Of a stretch of DNA of 64,000 nucleotides, positions 56,095 to 64,000 are shown piece by piece. Both the position numbers and the translations under genes were made by a program. Numbering within the stretch: position 1 is the first letter of the stretch; every line of letters starts with the position of its first letter. The stretch is from Pseudomonas hygromyciniae (GTDB lineage: Bacteria; Pseudomonadota; Gammaproteobacteria; Pseudomonadales; Pseudomonadaceae), in the NCBI RefSeq assembly GCF_016925675.1, contig NZ_CP070506.1, positions 2,230,501-2,294,500 on the forward strand, given 5' to 3'. Below the pieces are notes generated by a model, which searched no databases, was not told the DNA's origin, and was given only the letters and a program-made list of their open reading frames with translations.

Positions 56095-56721
56095 ATGAGC
56101 AAAGCATTAATCGTGGATGATCATCCGTTCATTCGTGCAACTGTCAGGTACCTGTTGCGCCAGGAGGGCTTCGAGAAAATTTTCGAGGCTGGCAACGGGG
56201 CTGATGCCTTACAGATTGCCAGGGAGGAACGACCTGACCTGATCATTCTGGACTTGGCGATGCCCAAATTGGGCGGGCTGGAGGTGATAAGCCGGATCAA
56301 GACTTTGGGCCTGCCCTGCAAGATTTTGGTCCTGACCTCGTATCTGGCGGTATTTTTCTCGGCTCGTTGCATGCGTGCCGGGGCGATGGGGTTTGTCGCG
56401 AAAACCGGTGAATTGGATGAGTTGCAGAAGGCCATTAAGGCAGTCATGTCCAACTACAGCTGTTTCCCCAGCCTGCCGACCAGCTCCGTGCGCAAGGACG
56501 ACTTGCAGACCACGGAACTGCAACTGGTCGAGGCGCTTTCGGACCGGGAACTGACGGTACTGCAGAAGCTGGCGTTGGGCCTGGGCAACAAGGAGATCGC
56601 CGAGGACATGCTGCTGAGTCACAAGACCATCAGCACTTACAAAACACGGTTGAAGGAGAAGTTGCGTATGTCTTCGGTGGTTCATCTGTCCAAGTTCGCC
56701 CAGCGTAATCATCTGATCTGA
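56095..56721 (+). CDS. NarL/BvgA-type response regulator with LuxR-type HTH
   Basis: 208 residues: receiver domain with acidic pair VDDH (residues 8-9), phospho-acceptor Asp53 in IILDLAMP, switch Thr in VLTSYL and Lys in VAKTGE; then a LuxR-type DNA-binding domain (LSDRELTVLQKLALGLGNKEI, HKTISTYKTRLKEKL). It is the likely output partner of the hybrid sensor that starts one base after its stop. ATG 56095 has GGGAG upstream. Targets are unknown. Confidence 0.92.
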   Translation: MSKALIVDDHPFIRATVRYLLRQEGFEKIFEAGNGADALQIAREERPDLIILDLAMPKLGGLEVISRIKTLGLPCKILVLTSYLAVFFSARCMRAGAMGFVAKTGELDELQKAIKAVMSNYSCFPSLPTSSVRKDDLQTTELQLVEALSDRELTVLQKLALGLGNKEIAEDMLLSHKTISTYKTRLKEKLRMSSVVHLSKFAQRNHLI

Positions 56722-56722
56722 C

Positions 56723-59700
56723 ATGCCGACGTCTTTGGGCAAGTGGCTCGCGGTACTCTGGCTGGCGAGCCTGTCACTCACTATCAACGTGGCGCTGGGT
56801 GCGCCACAGCAACTGCAACTGTTGGGGCACTCGAGTCTAGATGCTGCGCAGGTGCACCTCAAAGAAGCGGACTGGCGGTGGCTGCGCGAGCGCCGCACCC
56901 TGGTCATGGGCGTGTCCGCCCCCGACTATGCCCCTTTCGATCTGACGAACAACAACGACGAGCTGGAGGGGATCACCGCCGATTACGCGTCATTGATCGC
57001 GCAGATGTTGAACGTGACCATCCAGGTCCAGCGCTACGAGCACCGGGATGAGGTCATCGATGCCCTCAAGCGTGGTGACGTCGACTTCCTGGGCACGGCC
57101 AATGGCTACGAGGCGGCGGATCCGCATTTGAAGCTTTCGCGCCCGTACGCCAACGATCAGCCGACCCTGGTGACGCGTGTCGGAGACAGCCAGGCCCTGA
57201 GCGGCGAGCTTGATGGCAAGCGTCTGGCGATGCTTTATCACTACATGCCGGCCAATACGGTGGCGTCCTATTACGCCAACGCCTCGTTGCAGCTCTATTC
57301 GTCGACCTTCGAGGCGATTGGTGCCGTTGCCTTCGGCCAGGCGGATGTGTATCTGGGCGATGCGATCAGCTCCAACTATCTGATTAACAAAAACCACCTC
57401 AATAACGTGCGCATGGCTGACTTTTCCAGCCTGGAGGTCAACCCCTTCGCGTTCGCGTTCGCCGAGGAAAATTCAGACTTGTTGAATATCTTCAATGCGG
57501 CGTTGGAGATGATTCCGGCCAATGAGCAGATGGAGATCCTGCGGCGCTGGAGTTCTGGCAACCTGGGGGTCATTGGCCGCGAGCGCCTGCGCCTGAGTGC
57601 CAGTGAGCAGCGTTGGCTGGACAAGCACCCACGGGTCAAGGTGACGGCACTCGACAAATTTCAGCCCTTGTCTTTTTTCAATGACCACGGGCAATTGCAA
57701 GGCTTGAGCGCCGAGGTGCTGGCCCAGATCAGCTTGCGCACCGGTCTGAAGTTCGATGTGGTGCGTGGTCAGTCACTGCCCCGTCAAGTCAGCCAGGTCA
57801 GCGAGGGCAGCGCGGATATGATCGCGTTCATTACCCCGAGCGTGGATCGTGAGGACCTGATCCGCTTTACCCGCCCGTACCTGAACAACCCGTTTGTGCT
57901 GATCTCGCGCGACGATGGCAGCCGTCCGATCACCATCGAGGACATGGCCGGCAAGCGCCTGGCGGTGATCCGCGGCAGCGTCCAGCGCGAGATCATCAGC
58001 CGCGAGTATCCCGATATCCAACTGGTGGACGCCGAGGATTCCGCGCAGGCCATGGAGTTGGTCGTCAGTGGCGCGGCGGATGGCACGGTCAATGCGCTGA
58101 TTATTGCGCGCTACATCATTGCCCAGCACTACCGGGATCGCCTGCGCATCACCAGCACCGTCGGCTCGCAGCCCGCGCGAGTGACCTTTGGCGTGGGGCG
58201 CGGTCAATTGGAGTTGTACTCGATCCTGGACAAGGCGCTCTTGAGTATCACGCCCCAGGAAATGGACGAGTTGACCAATCATTGGCGTAGCGAAGTGGTG
58301 ATTGATGACAGTTACTGGCTGCGCCACCGCAACACAATTATCCAGGGGTTCTCAGTGGCAGCGCTGCTGTTGGCGATTACCCTGGGTTGGGCCATTTACC
58401 TGCGCAGCCTGATTCGCAAACGTGGCCAGGCCGAGCGCGCGCTGAGCGACCAGATGCGCTTTATGAGCGTGTTGATCGACGGTACGCCGCACCCGATCTA
58501 CGTGCGGGACCGCCTGGGCCGGTTGATGGCGTGCAACAGTGCCTACCTCAATGTGTTCGGCTTCCGGCTCGAAGATGTGATCGGCAAGACCGTGGTCGAG
58601 ACCGACACCGGCAATCACCCCCAGGCCCAGTCCTACCACGAAGACTACTTGCGCCTGATGGAACGTGGAGAGCCGCAGATCCATGACCGTGTGCTCAAGG
58701 TGCCGGGCGGGGCGACCCTGACCATTTATCACTGGATGCTGCCTTACCGCGACGGTGACGAAAAAGTAGTAGGGATGATTGCCGGCTGGGTGGACGTCAG
58801 CGAACGCCAGCGCTTGCTGGGGCAGTTGCAAGAGGCCAAGGAAGGGGCCGACGCCGCCAACCGGGCCAAGACCACGTTCCTGGCGACCATGAGTCACGAG
58901 ATCCGCACGCCGATGAATGCGGTGATCGGCATGATCGAGTTGGCGCTGAAAAACGCCGAGCAGGGCCGCATCGACCACGACGCCCTGGCGGTGGCCTCCG
59001 ATGCTTCGCGCGCCATGCTGGAGTTGATCGGCGACATTCTCGACATTGCCCGGATCGAATCCGGCCACTTGTCCCTGACCCTGGAACCGTCGAACCCGCG
59101 GGAGCTGCTGGCCTCGGTGGCCCGTATCTTCGAAGGGTTGGCACGGTCCAAGGGCCTGATGCTGAAGGTGGATCTGGACCCTTTGGTGGACCGTTATGTG
59201 ATGATCGATCCGCTGCGCTTCAAACAGGTGGTCTCCAATTTGTTGAGCAATGCCATCAAGTTTACTGCCAAGGGCCATGTGCATTTGTGCGCCAGAGGCT
59301 CGCCGGCAGTCGCCAATGGCTACGTGACCCTGCGGCTGGTGGTGGAAGACAGCGGGGTGGGGATCAGCGTCGAGGACCAGGCGCGGCTGTTCAATCCGTT
59401 TGTCCAGGGGCGCAATACCGACCAGTCGGCACGCAGTGGCTCTGGCCTGGGGCTGGTGATTAGTCGCAGCCTGTGTGAAATGATGGGCGGCCAACTGAAG
59501 TTGAGCAGCCGACTGGGGCAGGGGACCCGTGTAGAAGTCACGCTGCCACTGGCGGTGGCGTCCAGCACCTGCGCCTATCATGAGCCGGCTGCATTGGACG
59601 CGCCGCCCGCCCGCGCATTGAACATCCTGGTGGTGGATGACTACCCTGCCAACCGCCAATTGCTGACCCGGCAACTGAGCTTCCTGGGGCACCGCATCAC

Positions 59701-60361
59701 TACCGCCACCGATGGTGTGGAAGGCCTGGAGCGCTGGCATGCCGAGCGTTTCGACGGGGTGATCACAGACTGCAATATGCCGCTGAAAAATGGCTATGAC
59801 CTGGCACGGGAAATCCGTGCCGATGAGCGTGCCCGGGGATTGGCGCCGTGCCTGTTGCTGGGTTTCACCGCCAACGCCCAGCCCGAAGAAACGGAGCGTT
59901 GCCTGGCGGCAGGGATGGATGGTTGCCTGTTCAAGCCCACGGGGCTGGAGGACCTGCATGCGGCGCTTGCGCCACGTACCGCCATGCCGTCGGTCCAGGC
60001 CGGGGTTGAGGTTGGCGCGGTGCCTGGGGTGGATTTGAGTCGGTTGATGAAGTTGACCGGCTCTGACGTGGGCGCCATCAAGGAGTTGCTGGCACCGCTG
60101 CTCGAGAGCCTTGCCGCCGACCGCCCGCTATTGCAGGAACTGCCCAAAAAACACGACTACGCCCAGTTGCATGACCTGGCTCACCGCACCAAGGGCGGGG
60201 CGCGTCTGGTCTCGGCCCAGGCATTGGTCAGCCACTGTGAGGCGCTGGAAGCCGCCTGTGAACGGCGCGACCCTCAGGCATTGGCCGCTGCGGTGGCGAG
60301 CGTGCAGCAAGCCATTGACCAGTTGCATCAGGCCCTGACCGACTACTGCGATCATGCATAA
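56723..60361 (+). CDS. BvgS/EvgS-type unorthodox hybrid sensor histidine kinase
   Basis: 1212 residues. Order: signal peptide or anchor; two tandem periplasmic SBP_bac_3 (Venus-flytrap) domains (about 40-275 and 295-515, start motifs LVMGVSAPDYAPFD and VTALDKFQPLSFF); a transmembrane helix (about 540-562); a PAS domain (about 580-690, SVLIDGTPHPIYVRDRLGRL); HisKA with His725 in TMSHEIRTPMN; an ATPase domain (SNAIKFTAKG, GSGLGLVISRSL); a receiver with Asp1016 in VITDCNMPL; and a C-terminal Hpt with His1154 in LAHRTKGGARLV. This is the full phosphorelay chain of BvgS/EvgS proteins. It shares an operon with the upstream regulator. The ligand is unknown. Confidence 0.94.
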   Translation: MPTSLGKWLAVLWLASLSLTINVALGAPQQLQLLGHSSLDAAQVHLKEADWRWLRERRTLVMGVSAPDYAPFDLTNNNDELEGITADYASLIAQMLNVTIQVQRYEHRDEVIDALKRGDVDFLGTANGYEAADPHLKLSRPYANDQPTLVTRVGDSQALSGELDGKRLAMLYHYMPANTVASYYANASLQLYSSTFEAIGAVAFGQADVYLGDAISSNYLINKNHLNNVRMADFSSLEVNPFAFAFAEENSDLLNIFNAALEMIPANEQMEILRRWSSGNLGVIGRERLRLSASEQRWLDKHPRVKVTALDKFQPLSFFNDHGQLQGLSAEVLAQISLRTGLKFDVVRGQSLPRQVSQVSEGSADMIAFITPSVDREDLIRFTRPYLNNPFVLISRDDGSRPITIEDMAGKRLAVIRGSVQREIISREYPDIQLVDAEDSAQAMELVVSGAADGTVNALIIARYIIAQHYRDRLRITSTVGSQPARVTFGVGRGQLELYSILDKALLSITPQEMDELTNHWRSEVVIDDSYWLRHRNTIIQGFSVAALLLAITLGWAIYLRSLIRKRGQAERALSDQMRFMSVLIDGTPHPIYVRDRLGRLMACNSAYLNVFGFRLEDVIGKTVVETDTGNHPQAQSYHEDYLRLMERGEPQIHDRVLKVPGGATLTIYHWMLPYRDGDEKVVGMIAGWVDVSERQRLLGQLQEAKEGADAANRAKTTFLATMSHEIRTPMNAVIGMIELALKNAEQGRIDHDALAVASDASRAMLELIGDILDIARIESGHLSLTLEPSNPRELLASVARIFEGLARSKGLMLKVDLDPLVDRYVMIDPLRFKQVVSNLLSNAIKFTAKGHVHLCARGSPAVANGYVTLRLVVEDSGVGISVEDQARLFNPFVQGRNTDQSARSGSGLGLVISRSLCEMMGGQLKLSSRLGQGTRVEVTLPLAVASSTCAYHEPAALDAPPARALNILVVDDYPANRQLLTRQLSFLGHRITTATDGVEGLERWHAERFDGVITDCNMPLKNGYDLAREIRADERARGLAPCLLLGFTANAQPEETERCLAAGMDGCLFKPTGLEDLHAALAPRTAMPSVQAGVEVGAVPGVDLSRLMKLTGSDVGAIKELLAPLLESLAADRPLLQELPKKHDYAQLHDLAHRTKGGARLVSAQALVSHCEALEAACERRDPQALAAAVASVQQAIDQLHQALTDYCDHA

Positions 60362-60363
60362 AT

Positions 60364-60386
60364 GTAGGATTTGGGAGAAATCCTAC
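60364..60386 (+). terminator. Hairpin after the sensor kinase
   Basis: GTAGGATTT, loop GGGAG and AAATCCTAC form a 9-bp stem 3 bases after the kinase stop, without a clear T tract. Its arms repeat the AGGAT/ATCCT motif seen before the regulator at 55852, so it may be a terminator, a binding site or both. Confidence 0.4.
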
Positions 60387-60482
60387 GAGTAGGGGGAACT
60401 CCGCTGATTTTGTAGTCCAATTATGTCTGGAACAGTAGCGCGCTCCTTCTTGCCACGAGCGCGACCTGCTCAGGGACTTGCC

Positions 60483-60914
60483 ATGCCCACCAAAGCACTG
60501 ACCATCCTGATCGCTGATGAACAGCACCTGCAACGGCTGCACATCGAAAAAATGCTCAACCAGTTGGGCTACTACCGGATCGTCCCGGTGCAGACTTTTG
60601 AGGAAGTGCTGATCCTCACCGACATCCCGGCCGAGCCCTTCGATGTGCTGATTATTCATGCGGGCCTGGCTGCCAGCGCGGGCAGAGCGTTGGCGCTGGC
60701 GCAGCAACAGCAGGTGCGCCATGTGCTGGTCTATGACGACCAGGACCTGAAGCCAACGTCCTCCCTGGCGCCCCTGGTTCTGGTGCGTTTGCCGGGATCG
60801 CCCGACAGCGTCACCCTGGAACACTTCATGGACATCATCGACCCGCCGTCGCCGGCCAGCGGCTTGCGGGTCTTGCCGTGGCTGCGGGAACTGGCGCGCA
60901 GCCCGGTGGTTTAG
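60483..60914 (+). CDS. Degenerate receiver-domain protein (pseudo-response regulator)
   Basis: 143 residues resembling a lone receiver domain. The acidic pair is present (ILIADEQ, residues 12-13), but the phospho-acceptor position carries His59 (FDVLIIHAG where DxxxxDxxMP is expected), and no conserved switch Thr/Lys motif is evident. There is no DNA-binding domain. It follows the hybrid kinase on the same strand by about 120 bases and probably belongs to that system, perhaps as a phosphorylation-independent binding partner or decoy. The function is unknown. ATG 60483 lies about 17 bases after a weak GAG. Confidence 0.7.
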   Translation: MPTKALTILIADEQHLQRLHIEKMLNQLGYYRIVPVQTFEEVLILTDIPAEPFDVLIIHAGLAASAGRALALAQQQQVRHVLVYDDQDLKPTSSLAPLVLVRLPGSPDSVTLEHFMDIIDPPSPASGLRVLPWLRELARSPVV

Positions 60915-60915
60915 C

Positions 60916-62028
60916 TCAGTCCCATTGCGTAATACCTGCCTGCGGCCATCGTGGTTTGAAGGTGCGCCTGAGATCAAAAGCAGAGCCAGAGTGCGAAGCT
61001 GCATTCCCCTGTGGGAGCTGGCTTGCCTGCGATGCTGCGATGGCGGCAGGTCGGCTGTCAGGCCGCCTCGTTTTGCTTGTGAGCGCCCCTGCGAACCACA
61101 ACAGCCCTCTCACCGCAGCGCGTCGAGTTGACGGGCCAGGTCCAGCACCACCTTTGCCGCTGCCGACATTGGGCACCAGGTGGGTAAACGGGATATCGAG
61201 CATGCGGTTTTCCCGCACGGCCCGCAGGCGCGACAGCACCGGGTCGCGGGTCAGCAACTGGCGTTTGCGGCTGGCCGGGGACCATACGGCATCGGCCAGC
61301 AGAATCACGTCCGGGTCGCTCATCAATAACGTCTCGCTGCTGACCGTGACCCGGTATTGATTGATCCCGGCTAACAGGTTACGAGCACCGGCCGCAGCCA
61401 GCAGGGCGGTGACGAAACCTTGCCGACCCTCGCTGTCCAGGCCGCTGACTTCACTGTCGAGGTAAAACACCGACAAGGGTTTTGCCGGCTTGGCCAGTGC
61501 CTGGGCGCTGGCCAGGTCGGCGTCCAAAGTGTCAATCAGTTCGCGGGCCCGCTGCGGTTTGTGCAGCAGGTTGCCCAGGGTCAGCAGGTCGGTGCGAATG
61601 TGCCCGAAGTAGTCCAGGGAGCGCCCGGCACAGGCCGACTCCAGCAGATACGAGCCCACACCATTGCCGGCCAGCCCGGTACGCGAGGTGATGCCGTTGC
61701 CAAAGGCCGTGGCAAAACCGCCCACCACCAAATCCGGGCGTTGCCCATATAGCACCTCGCTGGCTGGGTAGCGCGGGGCAATGACCGGTACACCCAAGTA
61801 CTTACCCTGCTGATGCGCGGCGCCGTTGTCATCCAGGTACGCCACACCCACCAGTGCCGGGCCGGCGCCCAGGGCCAGCAGCATATCGGCGGCGTGCTGG
61901 TTCAGGGCGACGATGCGCGACGGCGGCGTATGGGGCAGTTGCCAATCCTGCTGGCAATTGCGATAGCCGTCCGCCAGGGCCGACGCACTGCACAGCAGGG
62001 CGATGGCCAACCCTCCCAGGCGTTTCAT
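60916..62028 (-). CDS. Periplasmic iron-chelate/cobalamin-type binding protein (FecB/BtuF-like), C-terminus frameshifted
   Basis: Signal peptide (LAIALLCSASALA) and a COG0614-type fold (SRIVALNQHAADMLLALGAG, YPASEVLYGQRPDLVVGG, MSDPDVILLADAVW), the metal-chelate receptor class feeding ABC importers. As written it is 370 residues with a low-complexity tail. At 61151-61152 (CC on the plus strand) one base appears extra: removing it gives VGSGKVVLDLARQLDALR and a stop at 61110-61112, a 305-residue protein of normal size. The written tail is translated from REP sequence and is not credible. The start overlaps the preceding [2Fe-2S] gene by 4 bases. Ligand (cobalamin, haem or siderophore) is undetermined; no permease or ATPase is visible in the window. 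Confidence 0.8.
   Translation of the reverse strand: MKRLGGLAIALLCSASALADGYRNCQQDWQLPHTPPSRIVALNQHAADMLLALGAGPALVGVAYLDDNGAAHQQGKYLGVPVIAPRYPASEVLYGQRPDLVVGGFATAFGNGITSRTGLAGNGVGSYLLESACAGRSLDYFGHIRTDLLTLGNLLHKPQRARELIDTLDADLASAQALAKPAKPLSVFYLDSEVSGLDSEGRQGFVTALLAAAGARNLLAGINQYRVTVSSETLLMSDPDVILLADAVWSPASRKRQLLTRDPVLSRLRAVRENRMLDIPFTHLVPNVGSGKGGAGPGPSTRRAAVRGLLWFAGALTSKTRRPDSRPAAIAASQASQLPQGNAASHSGSAFDLRRTFKPRWPQAGITQWD
61011..61034. repeat. Single REP element (GTGGGAGCTGGCTTGCC type)
   Basis: GTGGGAGCTGGCTTGCCTGC is a REP family different from the three REPIN-like loci, well known in fluorescent pseudomonads (from memory). It lies in the space downstream of the binding protein's corrected stop. 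No inverted partner was found nearby. Confidence 0.65.
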
Positions 62029-62384
62029 GGGCGCTCCCGGATCAACAGTTCTTCGACCACTTCACCGCCCACCAGATGCACATCCACCAGGCGCACGGCA
62101 TCGGCCTTGCTGTGTATCCCATACCAGCAGCGCTCCGGGTAGACCGTGAGCACCGGCCCCAGGTTGCACGGGAACTGGCAATGGGTGCGCGTCAGCAATA
62201 CGCCGCCGGGCACTTCGATGCGCTGGTGCTCCAAGAGACGTCGGCGCAGGGTTTTCCATAGCTGCAAGGCGCCCCGCTGGGTGCAGCGCGGGCCAGTACA
62301 CAGCAGCACATGGCGGGCATGCTCAGGGATATGGGACCAGTCGGGGTGGGTGTCCACCCCGTCGATTTGGCTGATTTCAGTCAT
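62025..62384 (-). CDS. Thioredoxin-like [2Fe-2S] ferredoxin protein
   Basis: 119 residues with the four-cysteine pattern of thioredoxin-like [2Fe-2S] ferredoxins: CTGPRC (CX4C, about residues 30-35) and CQFPCNLGP (CX3C, about 69-73), followed by VYPERCWYG. Related small proteins occur beside cobalamin or metal-uptake genes. Its ATG shares one base with the receptor stop (TGATG) and its stop overlaps the binding-protein start, so the three genes form a tightly coupled operon. It may reduce or sense the imported metal complex; this is inferred from context. Confidence 0.8.
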   Translation of the reverse strand: MTEISQIDGVDTHPDWSHIPEHARHVLLCTGPRCTQRGALQLWKTLRRRLLEHQRIEVPGGVLLTRTHCQFPCNLGPVLTVYPERCWYGIHSKADAVRLVDVHLVGGEVVEELLIRERP

Positions 62385-64000
62385 CAGAAGCGATACGTGT
62401 AACGCACCTCAGAGGTGAACGGTCGGCCCAGGTTGTCGACATTGCTGGAGCGGCTGGTGACGTAGTCTCGGTCGAACAGGTTTTCTACCAGCAGGCTTAC
62501 GCGGTGCTGGTGGGCGTTGTCGAGGTAGCGATAGGCGTCGGCGTCCACCACCGAATAGTGGCCGTATTCGACTCTTTTCGAGCTGATCACATCGTGGATA
62601 TAGCGGATGGCCGCGCCGGCGCCCCACAGGCGATTCTGTGATTCGAACCCCACCCGCGAGCGGGCGAAGAAGCTCGGCACATCATTGATGGTCACCCCGG
62701 CACGCGACTCGGTCAGGTTGCGGGTCATGTCCGCCTGCAGGCTCCACTGCTCGTTGAGCGCCCACTTGGCATCGGCTTCGAAGCCGCGCACCTGGATCTG
62801 GCCCTGGCCGTTGACCCACTGGATAGCGTCCAGGGTAATCAAGTCGGTGATCTTGCGCTTGAACAGGGTCACGCTGGCGCTGAACTCGCGGTCGGCCAGC
62901 AGGCCCTTGTAGTCCAGGCCCAGCTCGGCGTTGCGGCTTTTCTCCGGCTTGAGGTTGCGGTTGCCGAGCTCGTCGCCGGGTTCGTTGACGAACAGTTGCT
63001 CGGCATTGGGCAGCTTGTAGGCCGTACCGTACTGGCCGCGCAGGGCCCAGTTGGCGTTGAGGTCGTAGAGCGAGGTGAGCATGCCGACTGTGGCGCTGTC
63101 GCCGCCGCTCATGGTTTCGTGGCGCACGCCAAGGCTCGGGTGCCAGTCGGGCAGGGCGTCGATCTGCGGGCGCAACTGGGTGTACAAGGCGTGGGCTTCG
63201 GCCTTGTTGTTATCGATGACCAGCACGTCGTCCTGGCCCTTGAACCACTGGTTGTCGGAACCGAACACCAGCACATGGCCGCCCGCAAGCTCGGCCTTGC
63301 CTTCGGCCTGCACGCCCCAGTCGGTAAAGCCCCAGTAGTCGTTGTGATTGCGCACCACGGTGCCGCCGTTGGCGGTGTTGTTGATCCGTGAGTAGCGGGT
63401 ATCCCAGTCGTTGATATGGCCCTTGACGAAGTAGCTCAGCCGCTCGTTGATGCTCTGTTCGAAGGTCGCCGTGGCAATTTGCTGCACGCGGTCGTTGGTG
63501 GTCTTGCGGTTGTGGGTGGCGCGGGCGAAGTCCAGGTTGGCGTCGGTGTACTGGTAAAACAGCTCCAGGCGCGAGTCATCGCCCAAGGACTGGATGGCCT
63601 TGGCGCCGAGTGTGGTGACTTCGTAGGAGCGTTTCTTGTCAGTGACGTTGCTCATGTCGCGGTTGCGAAACGGCTGGTAGCCCTCGGACACGTTATGGCT
63701 GACATAGGCCAGCAAGCCCAGGTCGCCCAGGCCATTGCTGAAAATTCGCTCGGCCCGGGCGTCGCCGGTGGTACCGCCAAAGGTATCGACGCCCAGGTTG
63801 GTTTCGCCGGATACGTCGCGCGTCTGCGGGCTGCGGGTGACGATGTTGATGACCCCCGCCACGGCCTGGGTGCCGAACAGCAGGCTCTGGCCGCCCTTGA
63901 GCACTTCGATGCGTTCCACGGCGTTGGCCGGCAAGGTATCCAGGTACAGGCCACCGTACAGGCGGTTGTTCAGGCGTACGCCGTCGAGCAGGATCAGGGT
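62384..64000 (-). CDS. TonB-dependent outer-membrane receptor, 5' end outside the window
   Basis: The gene runs off the right edge, leaving 538 residues. It begins inside the plug domain (LILLDGVRLNNRLYGGLYL, VERIEVLKGGQSLLFGTQAVAG, VINIVTRSP) and continues through a full barrel to a typical end (LVENLFDRDYVTSRSS ... RYTYRF, terminal Phe). The plug style is of the BtuB/CirA class rather than the FpvA class, with no link to pyoverdine recognition. Ligand unknown; the downstream [2Fe-2S] and BtuF/FecB-like genes suggest a cobalamin, haem or ferric-chelate uptake operon. Promoter or riboswitch would be to the right, outside the window. Confidence 0.88.
   Translation of the reverse strand, partial: TLILLDGVRLNNRLYGGLYLDTLPANAVERIEVLKGGQSLLFGTQAVAGVINIVTRSPQTRDVSGETNLGVDTFGGTTGDARAERIFSNGLGDLGLLAYVSHNVSEGYQPFRNRDMSNVTDKKRSYEVTTLGAKAIQSLGDDSRLELFYQYTDANLDFARATHNRKTTNDRVQQIATATFEQSINERLSYFVKGHINDWDTRYSRINNTANGGTVVRNHNDYWGFTDWGVQAEGKAELAGGHVLVFGSDNQWFKGQDDVLVIDNNKAEAHALYTQLRPQIDALPDWHPSLGVRHETMSGGDSATVGMLTSLYDLNANWALRGQYGTAYKLPNAEQLFVNEPGDELGNRNLKPEKSRNAELGLDYKGLLADREFSASVTLFKRKITDLITLDAIQWVNGQGQIQVRGFEADAKWALNEQWSLQADMTRNLTESRAGVTINDVPSFFARSRVGFESQNRLWGAGAAIRYIHDVISSKRVEYGHYSVVDADAYRYLDNAHQHRVSLLVENLFDRDYVTSRSSNVDNLGRPFTSEVRYTYRF

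Noticed and set aside
58352..59959. Long minus-strand open frame (535 residues) opposite the sensor kinase
   Set aside because: Antisense shadow; the kinase strand carries all conserved motifs. The same applies to frames opposite pvdO/pvdN, pvdM, opmQ, pvdT and pvdR.

Overview
This window is the pyoverdine locus of a fluorescent pseudomonad, most likely of the Pseudomonas fluorescens group. The evidence is a near-complete set of recognisable pvd genes (NRPSs, pvdE, pvdO, pvdN, pvdM, pvdP, pvdRT-opmQ, pvdA), ferripyoverdine-type TonB receptors with an ECF sigma/anti-sigma pair, GC-rich coding sequence, PvdS-type iron-starvation boxes and REP/REPIN palindromes typical of the group. pvdS, pvdL and pvdH are not in the window.

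Layout. Left arm (+ strand, 1-8095): the 3' part of an NRPS (glycine module, condensation domain, fused Fe(II)/2-oxoglutarate hydroxylase), then a C-like/A/T protein whose A domain reads as aspartate. Together they look like a split beta-hydroxy-aspartate station. Next (8216-15137) come a FecI-type sigma factor, a FecR-type anti-sigma and two tandem paralogous FpvA-like receptors, the first broken by two single-base insertions. An alpha/beta hydrolase (-) separates the receptors from two giant minus-strand NRPSs (16229-40353) that read D-Gln, D-Ser, Ala, then Gly, D-Thr, hydroxy-ornithine, ending in a thioesterase. The predicted chain over the window is ...Gly-(OH)Asp-D-Gln-D-Ser-Ala-Gly-D-(a)Thr-(cyclo)OHOrn.

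40724-54458 holds maturation, export and precursor genes: pvdE, pvdO-pvdN-pvdM (-), pvdP (+), pvdR-pvdT-opmQ (-), pvdA (+). Six exact TAAAT-N16-CGT boxes precede pvdJ, pvdE, pvdM, pvdP, pvdR and pvdA. To the right lie an MgtC/SapB membrane protein, a BvgA/BvgS-like two-component pair followed by a degenerate receiver protein, and an operon (-) of a TonB receptor, a thioredoxin-like [2Fe-2S] protein and a periplasmic metal-chelate binding protein.

How it works together: peptides are built by the NRPSs in the cytoplasm (OHOrn from PvdA, Asp hydroxylation by the fused oxygenase), moved to the periplasm by PvdE, matured by PvdN/PvdO/PvdP (and PvdM), exported or recycled by PvdRT-OpmQ, and the ferric complex re-enters through FpvA-like receptors signalling via FecR/FecI.

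The main anomalies are four apparent frameshifts, all single-base insertions (694-699, 10084-10090, 10149-10154, 61151-61152). They are either sequencing errors or real gene breaks. Also notable are the mirrored REPIN loci with 18-20-bp tandem arms, and a pseudo-receiver lacking its phospho-acceptor. No tRNA, rRNA, CRISPR array or transposase was seen.
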